A DNA stretch of 64,000 nucleotides, taken from assembly GCF_900166595.1 (NCBI RefSeq), contig NZ_LT745763.1, forward strand, positions 1,251,761 through 1,315,760, read 5' to 3'. Below the pieces are notes generated by a model that ran no database searches, was not told the DNA's origin, and saw only the letters and a program-made list of their open reading frames with translations. This DNA is from Virgibacillus dokdonensis. Lineage in GTDB: Bacteria; Bacillota; Bacilli; Bacillales; Amphibacillaceae. This document shows, piece after piece, positions 55,872-64,000 of the stretch (the first letter of the stretch is position 1; the number at the start of each line of letters is the position of its first letter). Both the position numbers and the translations under genes were made by a program.

Positions 55872-56450
55872 CTATTCTCCTTTAGATCTTTGGGTATCCA
55901 TATATTTTCGTAATGACTGTTTAATTTCATTTTTTACGTTGTCGGATATAAATCGATGGATGTCATCTCTTGTTTGTAAGTTTTTTTCGTTATATGCTTC
56001 GTTTTCGTAAAAGGCAATTCGTCCTGGTAACTGTTTGATCATATCTTGAATCAAAATGGGAGGATAACCGTCATCCATACTTACATTATATTCTGCTGCC
56101 ATTTGGTTAATTATATTTGTGCCGTTTCGATGCAAATAATCATTTAATTCTGCTTGTATCGTTTGTTTTAAAGGGGCTTGATAGTTTGGAGGTTTCGGTT
56201 GATCAATAAAGCTACCGTCTAGATTAGCCAAATCTTGTGGAGATAAACCAATATGAAGCGTTCCATCTAATTGTTCAATTTTTAGTTGGTCAAAATGATA
56301 TTCTACTTTTTCGATATGGTTAGATTTTTTGTTCTGTAGCTTTTCTTCTAATTCATTTACTCGTGATGTTAATTGTTCAATTAACGCTTCCTGTTGTCTC
56401 ATGTATTCATGCATATCGTACATATAAGCGGACCAGTTTGAATGATTCAT
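55872..56450 (-). CDS. gerPC: Spore germination protein GerPC
   Basis: A 192-residue protein with an N-terminal coiled coil (about 12-45, QQEALIEQLTSRVNELEEKL) and a mixed C-terminal domain (KVEYHFDQLKIEQLDGTLHI, then LHRNGTNIINQMAAEYN), consistent with GerPC (about 205 residues in B. subtilis). ATG 56450 follows GAGGAGGGAG. Third gene of the operon. Confidence 0.9.
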   Translation of the reverse strand: MNHSNWSAYMYDMHEYMRQQEALIEQLTSRVNELEEKLQNKKSNHIEKVEYHFDQLKIEQLDGTLHIGLSPQDLANLDGSFIDQPKPPNYQAPLKQTIQAELNDYLHRNGTNIINQMAAEYNVSMDDGYPPILIQDMIKQLPGRIAFYENEAYNEKNLQTRDDIHRFISDNVKNEIKQSLRKYMDTQRSKGE

Positions 56451-56523
56451 GGAACTCCCTCCTCTGCCATACCTAGACGAATGCCTATGTTTACTATATG
56501 CAAAAAGTCGAGAAGTGTGCAGT

Positions 56524-56724
56524 TTAGGGAGCTAAAGGAACCAATGGAACTGCTTCTTGAATAACTTCGGCTGTTGGCGCAGGTTCCGTATAACCACCGG
56601 TATTGTAAATGTCAGATTGGGATTGAATACTTCCCGTACTACCAATTTGTAGAACAGATGAATTCGTAATAGCTCCAACTTTAATCATATAAATACTTAT
56701 GGTTTGATGCACGGTTAAAGGCAT
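56524..56724 (-). CDS. gerPB: Spore germination protein GerPB
   Basis: A 66-residue protein: VHQTISIYMIKVGAITNSSV, then LQIGSTGSIQSQSDIYNTGG and a Pro-rich end, the GerPB pattern. I take ATG 56724 rather than the GTG three codons earlier, which overlaps the CAGGAG ribosome site. Second gene of the operon. Confidence 0.9.
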   Translation of the reverse strand: MPLTVHQTISIYMIKVGAITNSSVLQIGSTGSIQSQSDIYNTGGYTEPAPTAEVIQEAVPLVPLAP

Positions 56725-56748
56725 TTCCTTCACTCCTGTTTACCTTTT

Positions 56749-56961
56749 TTAGTTATAAGACATATCTACTTTATCTGAATCGTATATATACGTTTTAGCA
56801 TTTCCTAAGTTTACGCGAATTCCGTTGCCGGTATTAAATGACCCTCCACCAGCATATGTTTTAGCAGTACTATTCGGAGACATTGAGTAAACGTCACCAA
56901 TATTAAAAATACTGGAAGATGATAAGTTAACGACTTTCACTGCCCCTACTTTCGCTGGCAT
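56749..56961 (-). CDS. gerPA: Spore germination protein GerPA
   Basis: A 70-residue protein: MPAKVGAVKVVNLSSSSIFN and GGGSFNTGNGIRVN, paralogous to GerPF. GAGGAGGT precedes ATG 56961. First gene of gerPABCD(E)(x)F. Upstream (minus strand) the repeat A copy at 57000-57052 contains CATACTATA, which fits a sigma-K -10 (CATANNNTA), but no matching -35 was found. Confidence 0.9.
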   Translation of the reverse strand: MPAKVGAVKVVNLSSSSIFNIGDVYSMSPNSTAKTYAGGGSFNTGNGIRVNLGNAKTYIYDSDKVDMSYN

Positions 56962-56999
56962 TTCAATACCTCCTCTTTAACGAGACGGAGCTTTTTTTC

Positions 57000-57052
57000 A
57001 CTATAGGAAAGTGTACAACTTTCGCTTTATAGTATGAATTAAGTTTTTCTAA
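57000..57052 (+). repeat. Dispersed repeat family A, copy 6
   Basis: ACTATAGGAAAGTGTACAAC, TTTATAGTATGAA and AAGTTTTTCTAAC, directly upstream of gerPA. The rest of the gap (57053-57382) is AT-rich and shows no gene. Confidence 0.55.
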
Positions 57053-57382
57053 CAATAAGGAGAAGTTTACTTTAGGTAATTTCGCTTATTATTAAGTTAT
57101 GTATAAAAAATAAATTGTTGAGGAATTAAAAGAAGAAATATGTTACATTTGTTTAAAAATTTAGCTTGTGATTTGTTGTTTCTTTTCTTATAGTTAAATA
57201 AAAGGAACATTCGTAAATCCATTTCAAGGCTTATTGTGATAAGAATACATAAAATTGTTTCTGATTTGCCCACAAGCAATTTTTACTTTAGGAAAGCCTA
57301 AGGTATTATAGGTGTTTTTTACCATAAAGAATGATCGTTTTTTCTAATAATGATTGAACTAACAAAGGAAAGGAATGTGTTT

Positions 57383-58558
57383 ATGAATCAACAAGCTTCA
57401 CCTGTGCAAGCAAAAGAGAGACTTCATTGGATAGATGCTGCAAGGGGATTTGCCATTTTTGGCATACTAATTGTTAATATGCTGTCATTTAGCTCTCCTT
57501 ACTTTACATACAGAGGAGAAGGGTTAGTTTGGAATAATCCTGAAGATGAGGTAACGCTTGCTGTTATTGATATCGTTTTTCAAGCGAGCTTTTACAGTTT
57601 ATTTTCTTTTTTATTTGGATTTGGCCTCCAATTAATGACGGATCGTCTCCAATTAAAAAAATTAGAAGCTGTTCCGCTTCTAACTCGAAGACTTTTATTT
57701 TTATTATTATTTGGAGTGATTCATGCATTTGTAATTTGGTATGGCGATATCTTAATTACCTATGCTCTTGTCGGTTTACTTGCATTGTTATTTTTGAGAG
57801 TAAAGGAGAGGACTTTAATTTATTGGGCTGTGGGGCTGTTAGGAGGGTTTGTTGGCTTTATTACATTTATTTCCTATTTGGCGAGAACATGGATAGCTAT
57901 GTATGGACAAGAGCCATTAAAGCCAGTTGAACCTATTATTGCAAATTATCAAAGTAACTCCTTTACTACTATTTGGTCACAAAATGCGCAAGATTGGCTG
58001 TTTGGGAGTGGATTAGGTCTCTTCTTTCTTCCCTTTTTACTCTTGCCGTTATTTTTAGTGGGTATGTATTTTGCAAGAAAACGTTGGTTACATCATCCAA
58101 TGCAACATAAATCACTACTAAAAAAGTTATGGGTGTATTCGCTTATTTTGTTTTTAGTGTTTAAATTAGGGCCATATTTCTTTGGTAACCCATTGTGGTT
58201 TGAAATTGCCCAAGATAGTATTGGAGGCTTGTTTTCTGCCCTGTTTTATATTTTGTCCATTACACTATTGGGACAAACAGAATTAGGTGCTAAATTGATG
58301 CAACCATTTAACTATGTTGGGAGAATGGCATTTACCAACTATATTATGCAGTCTATCCTTTGTGTTCTCTTGTTTTATGGGATTGGATTAGGTTGGTATG
58401 GTCAAACTTCCCCGTTACAAGGTGTAGGTATAGCCATTATTATTTATGGTTTGCAAATGATATATAGTAGTATATGGTTAAGGAAGTTCCGTTATGGGCC
58501 TTTGGAGTGGTTATGGAGAAGTCTTACTTATGGAAAGATGCAACTTATGGGCAAATAA
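57383..58558 (+). CDS. DUF418 membrane protein (YeiB-like)
   Basis: A 391-residue polytopic membrane protein. The start RLHWIDAARGFAIFGILIVN, the FSFLFGFGLQLM stretch and the C-terminal GRMAFTNYIMQSILC block are hallmarks of the DUF418/YeiB group. About nine or ten membrane helices. Function not established. GGAAAGGAATGTGTTT precedes ATG 57383; an upstream in-frame ATG adds 11 codons without a good ribosome site. Confidence 0.85.
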   Translation: MNQQASPVQAKERLHWIDAARGFAIFGILIVNMLSFSSPYFTYRGEGLVWNNPEDEVTLAVIDIVFQASFYSLFSFLFGFGLQLMTDRLQLKKLEAVPLLTRRLLFLLLFGVIHAFVIWYGDILITYALVGLLALLFLRVKERTLIYWAVGLLGGFVGFITFISYLARTWIAMYGQEPLKPVEPIIANYQSNSFTTIWSQNAQDWLFGSGLGLFFLPFLLLPLFLVGMYFARKRWLHHPMQHKSLLKKLWVYSLILFLVFKLGPYFFGNPLWFEIAQDSIGGLFSALFYILSITLLGQTELGAKLMQPFNYVGRMAFTNYIMQSILCVLLFYGIGLGWYGQTSPLQGVGIAIIIYGLQMIYSSIWLRKFRYGPLEWLWRSLTYGKMQLMGK

Positions 58559-58573
58559 ATCATGCAAACACTG

Positions 58574-58610
58574 AAAAAGCAGCTTGGAACAGTGCCAAGC
58601 TGCTTTTTTA
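58574..58610 (+). terminator. Terminator after the DUF418 gene
   Basis: AAAAAGCAGCTTGG pairs with CCAAGCTGCTTTTTT around a seven-base loop. Confidence 0.9.
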
Positions 58611-58660
58611 TGGTCTGGGATATAAATTTTACATATGTGGATAAACTTACTAAGTTATTT

Positions 58661-58812
58661 AGCCACGTCCGGCTCCAGCGCCTAGCAACTAGGCGACTTC
58701 ACGAAATTGCCCTAAGCTAAGTCATCATCGGTTCGTTCCTCACCGTGATTCCTAAAACTTTCGTTGCTTCGCTCCACTCGCTACGTTGCTAACCGGGCGC
58801 CCCGAGCATTTG
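58661..58812 (+). repeat. Dispersed repeat family B, copy 2
   Basis: Starts near CGTCCGGCTCCAGCGCCTAG and ends CGGGCGCCCCGAGC. The core CTAGGCGACTTCACGAAATT and CTAAGCTAAGTCATCATC match the copy at 7593-7805, as does the tail CGCTACGTTGCTA. It touches the 3' end of rocD. Confidence 0.75.
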
Positions 58813-58815
58813 TTC

Positions 58816-60012
58816 TTATGGTGTTAATACTTCTTTAATATGAGAAACAGCCCATTTTAAATCTTCTTGTTTAATAATTAATGGAGGTGCAAATCGAATG
58901 ACGTTTTCATGTGTTTCTTTACAAAGCAGTCCTTTTTCCTTTAACGCTTCACAATATGGACGGGCTGGTTCGGTAAGCTCCACGCCGATAAACAACCCTT
59001 TACCACGAACTTCTTTTATTTTTGGATTAGGGATGGACTTTAATTCATTCATCATGTACGTTCCTAATTCTAAAGAGCGATCTGCTAAATTCTCTTCTTC
59101 TAAAACATCTAATGCAGCAATAGAGACAGCACATGCTAGTGGATTACCTCCAAATGTGGATCCGTGAGAACCAGGATTGAATACACCGAGAATATCTTTG
59201 TTAGCAACTACACATGAGATTGGAAAGACGCCTCCACCTAAGGCTTTTCCAAGAATTTGTACGTCAGGTGTTACATTCTCCCAGTCACATGCAAACATTT
59301 TTCCTGTGCGAGCTAGTCCAGACTGAATTTCGTCCGCAATATATAGTACATTGTTTTCTTTACAAATCTGGTATGCTTCTTGTAAAAAACCATCTGGTGG
59401 GATGACAATACCAGCTTCTCCTTGAATTGGTTCAAATAAAAAGCCTGCGGTATTTTCATTGATTGCAGCCTTTAGAGCTTCTGCATCTCCGTAAGGGATA
59501 ATTTTAATACCTGGTAACATTGGTCCGAAGCCACGTTTGTATTCGGCTTCAGATGATAAAGAGACAGCGGTCATTGTTCGACCGTGGAAGTTACCTTCAC
59601 AAGCAATAATTTCAGCTTTGTTTTCCGCCACTCCTTTTACGTCATAAGCCCACCTTCTAGCTGCTTTAATAGCCGTTTCTACTGCTTCTGCGCCTGTATT
59701 CATCGGCAATACCATTTCTTTATTCGTAAGCTTACAAATTTTTTCAAACCAAGGCCCAAGCTGATCATTATGAAACGCTCGGGATGTTAAAGTTAAACGA
59801 TCCGCTTGATCTTTTAGTGCTTTAATAATTTGTGGGTGGCGATGTCCCTGATTAACAGCTGAATAAGCACTGAGCATGTCCATGTAGCGGTTTCCTTCAG
59901 GATCTTCTACCCATACTCCATCTGCCTTAGAGATGACCACAGGCAGAGGGTGGTAATTTTTAGCACCGTACTCCTGTGTTTGATCAATAATTTGTTGACT
60001 TGTTTGTCCCAT
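58816..60012 (-). CDS. rocD: Ornithine aminotransferase
   Basis: A 398-residue PLP-dependent class III aminotransferase that converts ornithine and 2-oxoglutarate to glutamate semialdehyde and glutamate. Visible: [17 protein letters not shown] (about 104-120), [24 protein letters not shown] with the PLP aspartate, and [13 protein letters not shown] with the Schiff-base lysine (about 255). GGAGGG before ATG 60012. A promoter with CTGGCA (60073-60078) and TATACT (60050-60055), spaced 17, is on the minus strand; no -12/-24 sigma-L promoter was seen, unlike B. subtilis rocDEF. Confidence 0.94.
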   Translation of the reverse strand: MGQTSQQIIDQTQEYGAKNYHPLPVVISKADGVWVEDPEGNRYMDMLSAYSAVNQGHRHPQIIKALKDQADRLTLTSRAFHNDQLGPWFEKICKLTNKEMVLPMNTGAEAVETAIKAARRWAYDVKGVAENKAEIIACEGNFHGRTMTAVSLSSEAEYKRGFGPMLPGIKIIPYGDAEALKAAINENTAGFLFEPIQGEAGIVIPPDGFLQEAYQICKENNVLYIADEIQSGLARTGKMFACDWENVTPDVQILGKALGGGVFPISCVVANKDILGVFNPGSHGSTFGGNPLACAVSIAALDVLEEENLADRSLELGTYMMNELKSIPNPKIKEVRGKGLFIGVELTEPARPYCEALKEKGLLCKETHENVIRFAPPLIIKQEDLKWAVSHIKEVLTP

Positions 60013-60271
60013 ATGATCCCTCCGAATTTTAAAAATAATCTACAAATACAGTATAACAGTTTTTATTGCAACTGCCAGCTATAAAAAATATGAATCTATT
60101 AAATTTAAACCTAGCTCATAGATGGAAAGCTTTCCTAATTAGAAAGTAATTTCTATCATAATAGAGTAGCTGTTACATATTTGCCAAACGATAGAGTGTT
60201 AAAAATGAAAAGTTACTAGGATCATGATATGATAGCATTAGTTGAATTGGAAATAGGAGGTAGATTGTTTC

Positions 60272-60640
60272 ATGACACATTTGCATATAACGGGATGGGT
60301 ATTAGGGTTTATTTTATTAGCAATCTCTTATGCTATGTATAAGAAAGGTAATACGAAAGCAGGGAAAATCGTACATATGATTTTGCGCTTGGATTATTTA
60401 CTTATCTTATATTCTGGAGGAGACTTAATTACCCCTTACTTTAATGGTGGATCGTTAATGGCAGAAGCAATTGTTAAAGGGGTTGCGGGTATATGGATGA
60501 TTGCTATTATGGAAATGATACTCGTTCGCTTACCAAAGGAGAAACCATTAAAAGGACTGTGGACACAGTTTGTCATTGCGCTTATTATTCTGCTTGTATT
60601 AGGATTCGTTCGGTTACCTATGGGAATTCAATTAGGTTAA
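60272..60640 (+). CDS. yisL: DUF1516 membrane protein (YisL-like)
   Basis: A 122-residue protein with four membrane helices (about 5-20, 35-50, 62-85 and 95-115). THLHITGWVLGFILLAISY and LILYSGGDL match the YisL/DUF1516 family, and its proximity to gerP and addAB fits the B. subtilis map. Function unknown. A strong terminator follows. Confidence 0.85.
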   Translation: MTHLHITGWVLGFILLAISYAMYKKGNTKAGKIVHMILRLDYLLILYSGGDLITPYFNGGSLMAEAIVKGVAGIWMIAIMEMILVRLPKEKPLKGLWTQFVIALIILLVLGFVRLPMGIQLG

Positions 60641-60654
60641 GAATGAATAAAAAT

Positions 60655-60691
60655 AAAAGGTTGTCCTTATGTACGTAGGACAGCCTTTTTT
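60655..60691 (+). terminator. Terminator after yisL
   Basis: AAAAGGTTGTCCT pairs with AGGACAGCCTTTTTT. Confidence 0.9.
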
Positions 60692-60770
60692 ATACTATAA
60701 TGGCTTTAGAATAGGCGAAACTATAATTTTTCGTCATAACGTTTTGTTGATAAGCCACGTTTTACTTATT
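60690..60770 (+). repeat. Dispersed repeat family A, copy 7 (decayed)
   Basis: TATACTATAATGG, GGCGAAACTATAA and GATAAGCCACGTTTTAC keep the spacing of the family but many positions differ. Confidence 0.4.
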
Positions 60771-60847
60771 CCTTGGTGTGGCTGGATTATAGATAACAGT
60801 GAAAAAATAATCGGACAAGAAAAAGATGGACGGGGGAAAGAGAAGTG

Positions 60848-62332
60848 ATGAAGAAAGTAATTGCTTTTTTAATAGTTAGTTTCATGTTTTTTATTTATGT
60901 ACCAACTATGGTTCAAGCTGATGAAACAAGCATTCAAGATGAAGTTTTTTATCGTATCTTAGTTGACCGCTATAATAATTTAAATGTTGAACGTGATAAA
61001 CAAATTGATCTTGATAATCCAAAAGCATATCATGGTGGTGATTTGGAAGGGATTACAGATAGGTTGGATACTTTTGAGGAATTGGGGTATACTTCCATCA
61101 TCCTGTCACCTATTATGGCAAACGCACCAGACGGTTATCATGGTTATTGGATAGAAGACTTTTATAACGTAGAACAGCAATTTGGTGATATGGAAAGTTT
61201 GCAAAAGTTAATTGATGAAGCTCATGAAAGAGAGATAAAAGTTGTTTTGGAGCTTGTCACGAAATATGTTGCTAAAAGCCATCCGATTGTTACTAATCCA
61301 TCTAAAGCGGATTGGATTGATCGAGATGCACAAGTAAACACAGCTTGGGGAGAAAATGTTGTTGCATTGAATCAAGAAAATGAAGCAGTACAAGATTATT
61401 TAGTCAATGTAGCAAAGTATTGGAAAGAAGAAACGGATGTTGACGGTTTCCAATTACACGCTGCAGACCAAGCCTCACCATCGTTTTTAACTCTACTTTC
61501 AAATGAAATAAAACAATCTGATGAAAATTTTTATTTGTTAGCAGATGTACTAGAGGGAAAATCTGATGTAACTACTTTACAGGAAAATCAACATATTGAT
61601 GCTGTTGAGAACCATAATGCACAGCAAGCAATGCGTGATGTTTTTTCTAAACCTGGTGTCTCACCGGAAAATATATATGAAGCAACAATGCAAGATAGCG
61701 CTGTTGATATGCTATTTATGGATGACCAATCCATGGAGCGTTTTACACAAACTTTAGCGGAGAATGGCAGAAATCCATTGACAGCTTGGAAATTAGCTTT
61801 AACCTTTTTATATTCTATGCCAGATGTTCCAATGATCTATCAAGGTTCCCATCTGCCGATGTATGGTTCCACATTGGATGAAGTACAACGGATGGTAGAG
61901 TTTAACAGTGGAGATAAAGAATTAACGGAGTTTTTTAATAGGATATCTTCCTTACGTCAAGAGTTTCCTGCCTTACGAAGAGGAAACTACGAAATGGTAG
62001 GGACAGATGGAGCAATGAGTGTGTTTAAACGTACTTATGATGGGCAAACGATGTATATTGCTATTAATAACGATGTAAAGACACGTTCTGTTACCATTTC
62101 AGATGTAGAAGAAGGAAAAGAATTGCGAGGATATTTAAGTGATCAAACCTTTCGAGCTAATGGCAACGGAGAATATCGGGTGGGTTTAGATAGAGAGATG
62201 GTAGAAATATTCTCTGTAGAAGAAGATACAGGGCTTAACTGGTGGTTTATTGGTTTTATAATCGGTATATTTTTATTATTTATCGTTGGTATCGTGGTGT
62301 TATCTAGAAAACAAAAGAAAAATGAGGGGTGA
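60848..62332 (+). CDS. Membrane-anchored GH13 alpha-amylase-like protein lacking catalytic residues
   Basis: A 494-residue protein with a signal peptide (about 1-25), a GH13 barrel and C-terminal beta domain, and a C-terminal membrane helix (about 465-488, WWFIGFIIGIFLLFIVGIVV) with a basic tail. The fold is clear (YRILVDRYNN, AYHGGDLEGI, YHGYWIEDFYNV). The four GH13 catalytic regions are altered: I reads ELVTKYV instead of D-x-V-x-NH; II reads VDGFQLHAADQ, with His in place of the nucleophile Asp; III reads LLADVLEG, with Asp in place of the acid/base Glu; IV reads FMDDQSMERF instead of NHD. It is therefore probably not a hydrolase. A glycan-binding or surface role is inferred. Confidence 0.85.
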   Translation: MKKVIAFLIVSFMFFIYVPTMVQADETSIQDEVFYRILVDRYNNLNVERDKQIDLDNPKAYHGGDLEGITDRLDTFEELGYTSIILSPIMANAPDGYHGYWIEDFYNVEQQFGDMESLQKLIDEAHEREIKVVLELVTKYVAKSHPIVTNPSKADWIDRDAQVNTAWGENVVALNQENEAVQDYLVNVAKYWKEETDVDGFQLHAADQASPSFLTLLSNEIKQSDENFYLLADVLEGKSDVTTLQENQHIDAVENHNAQQAMRDVFSKPGVSPENIYEATMQDSAVDMLFMDDQSMERFTQTLAENGRNPLTAWKLALTFLYSMPDVPMIYQGSHLPMYGSTLDEVQRMVEFNSGDKELTEFFNRISSLRQEFPALRRGNYEMVGTDGAMSVFKRTYDGQTMYIAINNDVKTRSVTISDVEEGKELRGYLSDQTFRANGNGEYRVGLDREMVEIFSVEEDTGLNWWFIGFIIGIFLLFIVGIVVLSRKQKKNEG

Positions 62333-62441
62333 AGGAGACTGCAAAGCAGACGAGCCTTGGCAACGGTTTCTTGTATTTGAAGAAACCCGAATAAGAACAT
62401 TATTTTATTAACAATGGATGGTTCTATTTGCACATTTCCAC

Positions 62442-62499
62442 AAAGGGATTTTGCCCTCTTCGTATTGTTACTTTGCGAAGAGGGATGTAAAGTCCCTTT
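62442..62499. terminator. Hairpin between the amylase-like gene and degV
   Basis: AAAGGGATTTTGCCCTCTTC pairs with GAAGAGGGATGTAAAGTCCC around a short loop; converging genes on both sides. A terminator-like role is likely. Confidence 0.65.
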
Positions 62500-62517
62500 T
62501 CTGCTTGGTGCTTCCAT

Positions 62518-63390
62518 TTATGCAGGGCGATCAAAATCGGTATCATTTAAAAAGAAGAGTGCAATCGTTCCAGGCCCTGAATGCGCACCTATAACCGAAC
62601 CAACCATCTCAATAATAACATCTTTCACGTGAAATTTTTCCTTAATCATGGAAGCAAGTTGTTCTGCTCGCTCGAAGTCATCGCCATGGGAAATTGCAAT
62701 GGTTTGGTTTGATAAATCATCACCGCGTTCTTCCATGATTTCTAGCATACGGAGGAACAATTTTTTTGAACCGCGTATCTTTTCTAATGGAATTAACTTG
62801 CCATCTTCTACGTGAAGAATTGGTTTAATCTTTAACAAAGAACCAACAAACGCTGCTGTTCTGCTTACACGGCCACCTCGATATAGATATTCTAGGTTAT
62901 CAACAGTAAAGATGTGTTCCATATGAAGAGCGCAGGACTTACTTGATTCTACGATTCTTTGTAACGCCGCTCCTTGCTTGGCAAGCTTTGCTGCATGAAG
63001 TACAACAAGCCCATACCCTAGTGAAGCACATTTCGTATCAATTACGTGAATAGGTGCATCGGGATAGCTTTCTTTTACTTCTTGTTCCATCATTTTTGCT
63101 GCTTGATATGTACCAGATAGTTGAGAAGAAAAAGCAAGGTAAACTAAAGGTTGATTTGCTTCAGCATGAGATGTAAAAATAGACTTAAAACGTTGAGCTG
63201 AAGCTTGCGATGTTTTTGGGGTTTTCCCATCACGCATTGCGTGGTAAACTGTTTTAGGATCTATTGTTTTGACATCTTCGTAATCCTTATCATCAAGCCG
63301 GACGGTTAATGGTATAAATGCTATGTCGTATTTATTATAATAATCTGCTGTTAAATCACAAGCTGAATCGGCAAGGATTTTAATATCCAT
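62518..63390 (-). CDS. DegV-family fatty-acid-binding protein (YitS-like)
   Basis: A 290-residue protein of the DegV/FakB family, which presents bound fatty acids to FakA kinase. The lipid-pocket motifs are DSACDL (about 8-13), KTSQASAQRF (about 59-68), FSSQLSGTYQAA (about 87-98) and the C-terminal IGAHSGPGTIALFF. In B. subtilis yitS and yitT are adjacent, and here a yitT-like gene follows divergently, so this is probably YitS-like; the specific lipid is not known. Confidence 0.85.
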   Translation of the reverse strand: MDIKILADSACDLTADYYNKYDIAFIPLTVRLDDKDYEDVKTIDPKTVYHAMRDGKTPKTSQASAQRFKSIFTSHAEANQPLVYLAFSSQLSGTYQAAKMMEQEVKESYPDAPIHVIDTKCASLGYGLVVLHAAKLAKQGAALQRIVESSKSCALHMEHIFTVDNLEYLYRGGRVSRTAAFVGSLLKIKPILHVEDGKLIPLEKIRGSKKLFLRMLEIMEERGDDLSNQTIAISHGDDFERAEQLASMIKEKFHVKDVIIEMVGSVIGAHSGPGTIALFFLNDTDFDRPA

Positions 63391-63572
63391 CGTTTATTCA
63401 CCTACATTCCTTTTAGTAATCTTTCTTTTAGTTTATAGTTGTTTATGTAGTTAGTCAAAAAAAAGAAATGTTTAATTTTAATAATTTTCAAATAAAAAAG
63501 TTAATGACATCTAGCGTTTGGGTGTGTGTATGATGACGGACTAATTATCTGTAAACGAAGAAGGAGGCCTCC

Positions 63573-64000
63573 ATGTTCATTTTTGAAGCAAAACGAATTG
63601 CAGTAGTCATTTTTGGAGCGTTGCTTAATGCAATATCTCTGAACTTTTTCTTAATTGAAGCAAATGTGTATGCTAGTGGGTTTACTGGTGCTGCTCAATT
63701 AGCATCTAGCGTTTTTAATGATTTCGTTGGCATCGGAATTAGTACGGGAATTTTATTAGCTCTATTTAATATCCCTGTTGCTATATTGGGTTGGCTTAAA
63801 GTAGGTAAAGGGTTTACGATTTATAGTGTCGTTTCTGTATTTTGCACGACTCTTTTTCTAGAATTTATTCCTATGGTTCAAATATCAGAAGACATTATTT
63901 TAAATGCTGTCTTTGGTGGTGTTGTTGGTGGTACTGGTGTAGGGATTACACTTAAAGTCGGTGCTTCCACTGGAGGAATGGACATTGTGGCGATGGTTTT
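63573..64000 (+). CDS. yitT: YitT-family membrane protein, 3' end outside window
   Basis: The first 142 codons of a multi-helix membrane protein: MFIFEAKRIAVVIFGALLNA, then GFTGAAQLASSVF and GGVVGGTGVGITLKVGASTG and GGMDIVAM. This is the DUF161/YitT pattern. AAGGAGG precedes ATG 63573. Several Bacillus paralogues exist (YitT, YpjC, YvjA), so the symbol rests mainly on the DegV neighbour. The transported substrate, if any, is unknown. Confidence 0.8.
   Translation, partial: MFIFEAKRIAVVIFGALLNAISLNFFLIEANVYASGFTGAAQLASSVFNDFVGIGISTGILLALFNIPVAILGWLKVGKGFTIYSVVSVFCTTLFLEFIPMVQISEDIILNAVFGGVVGGTGVGITLKVGASTGGMDIVAMV

Noticed and set aside
57000..57052. Sigma-K promoter for gerP
   Set aside because: CATACTATA fits the -10, but no -35 at proper spacing was found and the block belongs to a repeat family; kept only as a remark.
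1..64000. CRISPR arrays, tRNA or rRNA genes, T-box or other named riboswitches
   Set aside because: No regularly spaced repeats, tRNA-like cloverleaf ends or known riboswitch cores were recognised on either strand.

Overview
The window looks like the chromosome of a low-GC, endospore-forming Bacillaceae species, probably in the Virgibacillus/Oceanobacillus neighbourhood. I infer this from the gene content (gerP spore-coat genes, ComK, LiaFSR, coproporphyrin-branch heme genes) and from gene order resembling Bacillus subtilis: ecsAB-yhaA, hmoB-pbpF-hemEHY, yhfH-lplJ-lcfB, comK-yhjD-yhjE-sipV, addBA-gerP, yisL and yitS/yitT-like genes. The species cannot be fixed from the sequence alone.

Layout. 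1-3.3 kb: a minus-strand ribonucleoside-salvage operon (ribokinase, nucleoside hydrolase, DcuC-type transporter) behind a LacI-type palindrome. 4-7.3 kb: ecsAB and an M20 amidohydrolase. 7.8-14.2 kb: ferritin-like protein, PAP2 phosphatase, an MFS transporter leading into liaFSR, and a BdbC/thioredoxin pair. 14.3-29.7 kb: an iron-type alcohol dehydrogenase gene split by a 14,215-bp composite transposon. 29.8-42.8 kb: hmoB, pbpF, hemEHY, pepF, yhfH, lplJ, lcfB with a FadR box. 43-57 kb: comK, yhjD, yhjE, sipV, an IS4-family insertion, addBA and the gerP operon. 57-64 kb: a DUF418 membrane protein, rocD, yisL, a membrane-anchored amylase-like protein without catalytic residues, a DegV protein and the start of a yitT-like gene.

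The main discovery is the composite transposon. Two nearly identical 2,821-bp ISL3-family copies in the same orientation bracket a self-contained L-arabinose module: araA, an araE-type permease, araB, araR, araD and galM. The outer ends carry an 8-bp target duplication (GAAATATT), and removing the element plus one duplication restores an unbroken 400-codon dehydrogenase. The module has its own regulator and four promoters, each with an AraR-like box in its 17-bp spacer and cre-like sites nearby. A 29-codon stump of an ABC-F gene at the inner edge of the left IS is a relic of the donor genome. Each IS also carries a PadR-type regulator, a HAAS-type membrane protein and three operator-like palindromes as passengers. 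Both transposase copies share the same two frame breaks.

Intergenic space is rich in dispersed repeats (at least four families, called A to D here), several of them at gene ends. No rRNA, tRNA or CRISPR array was recognised.
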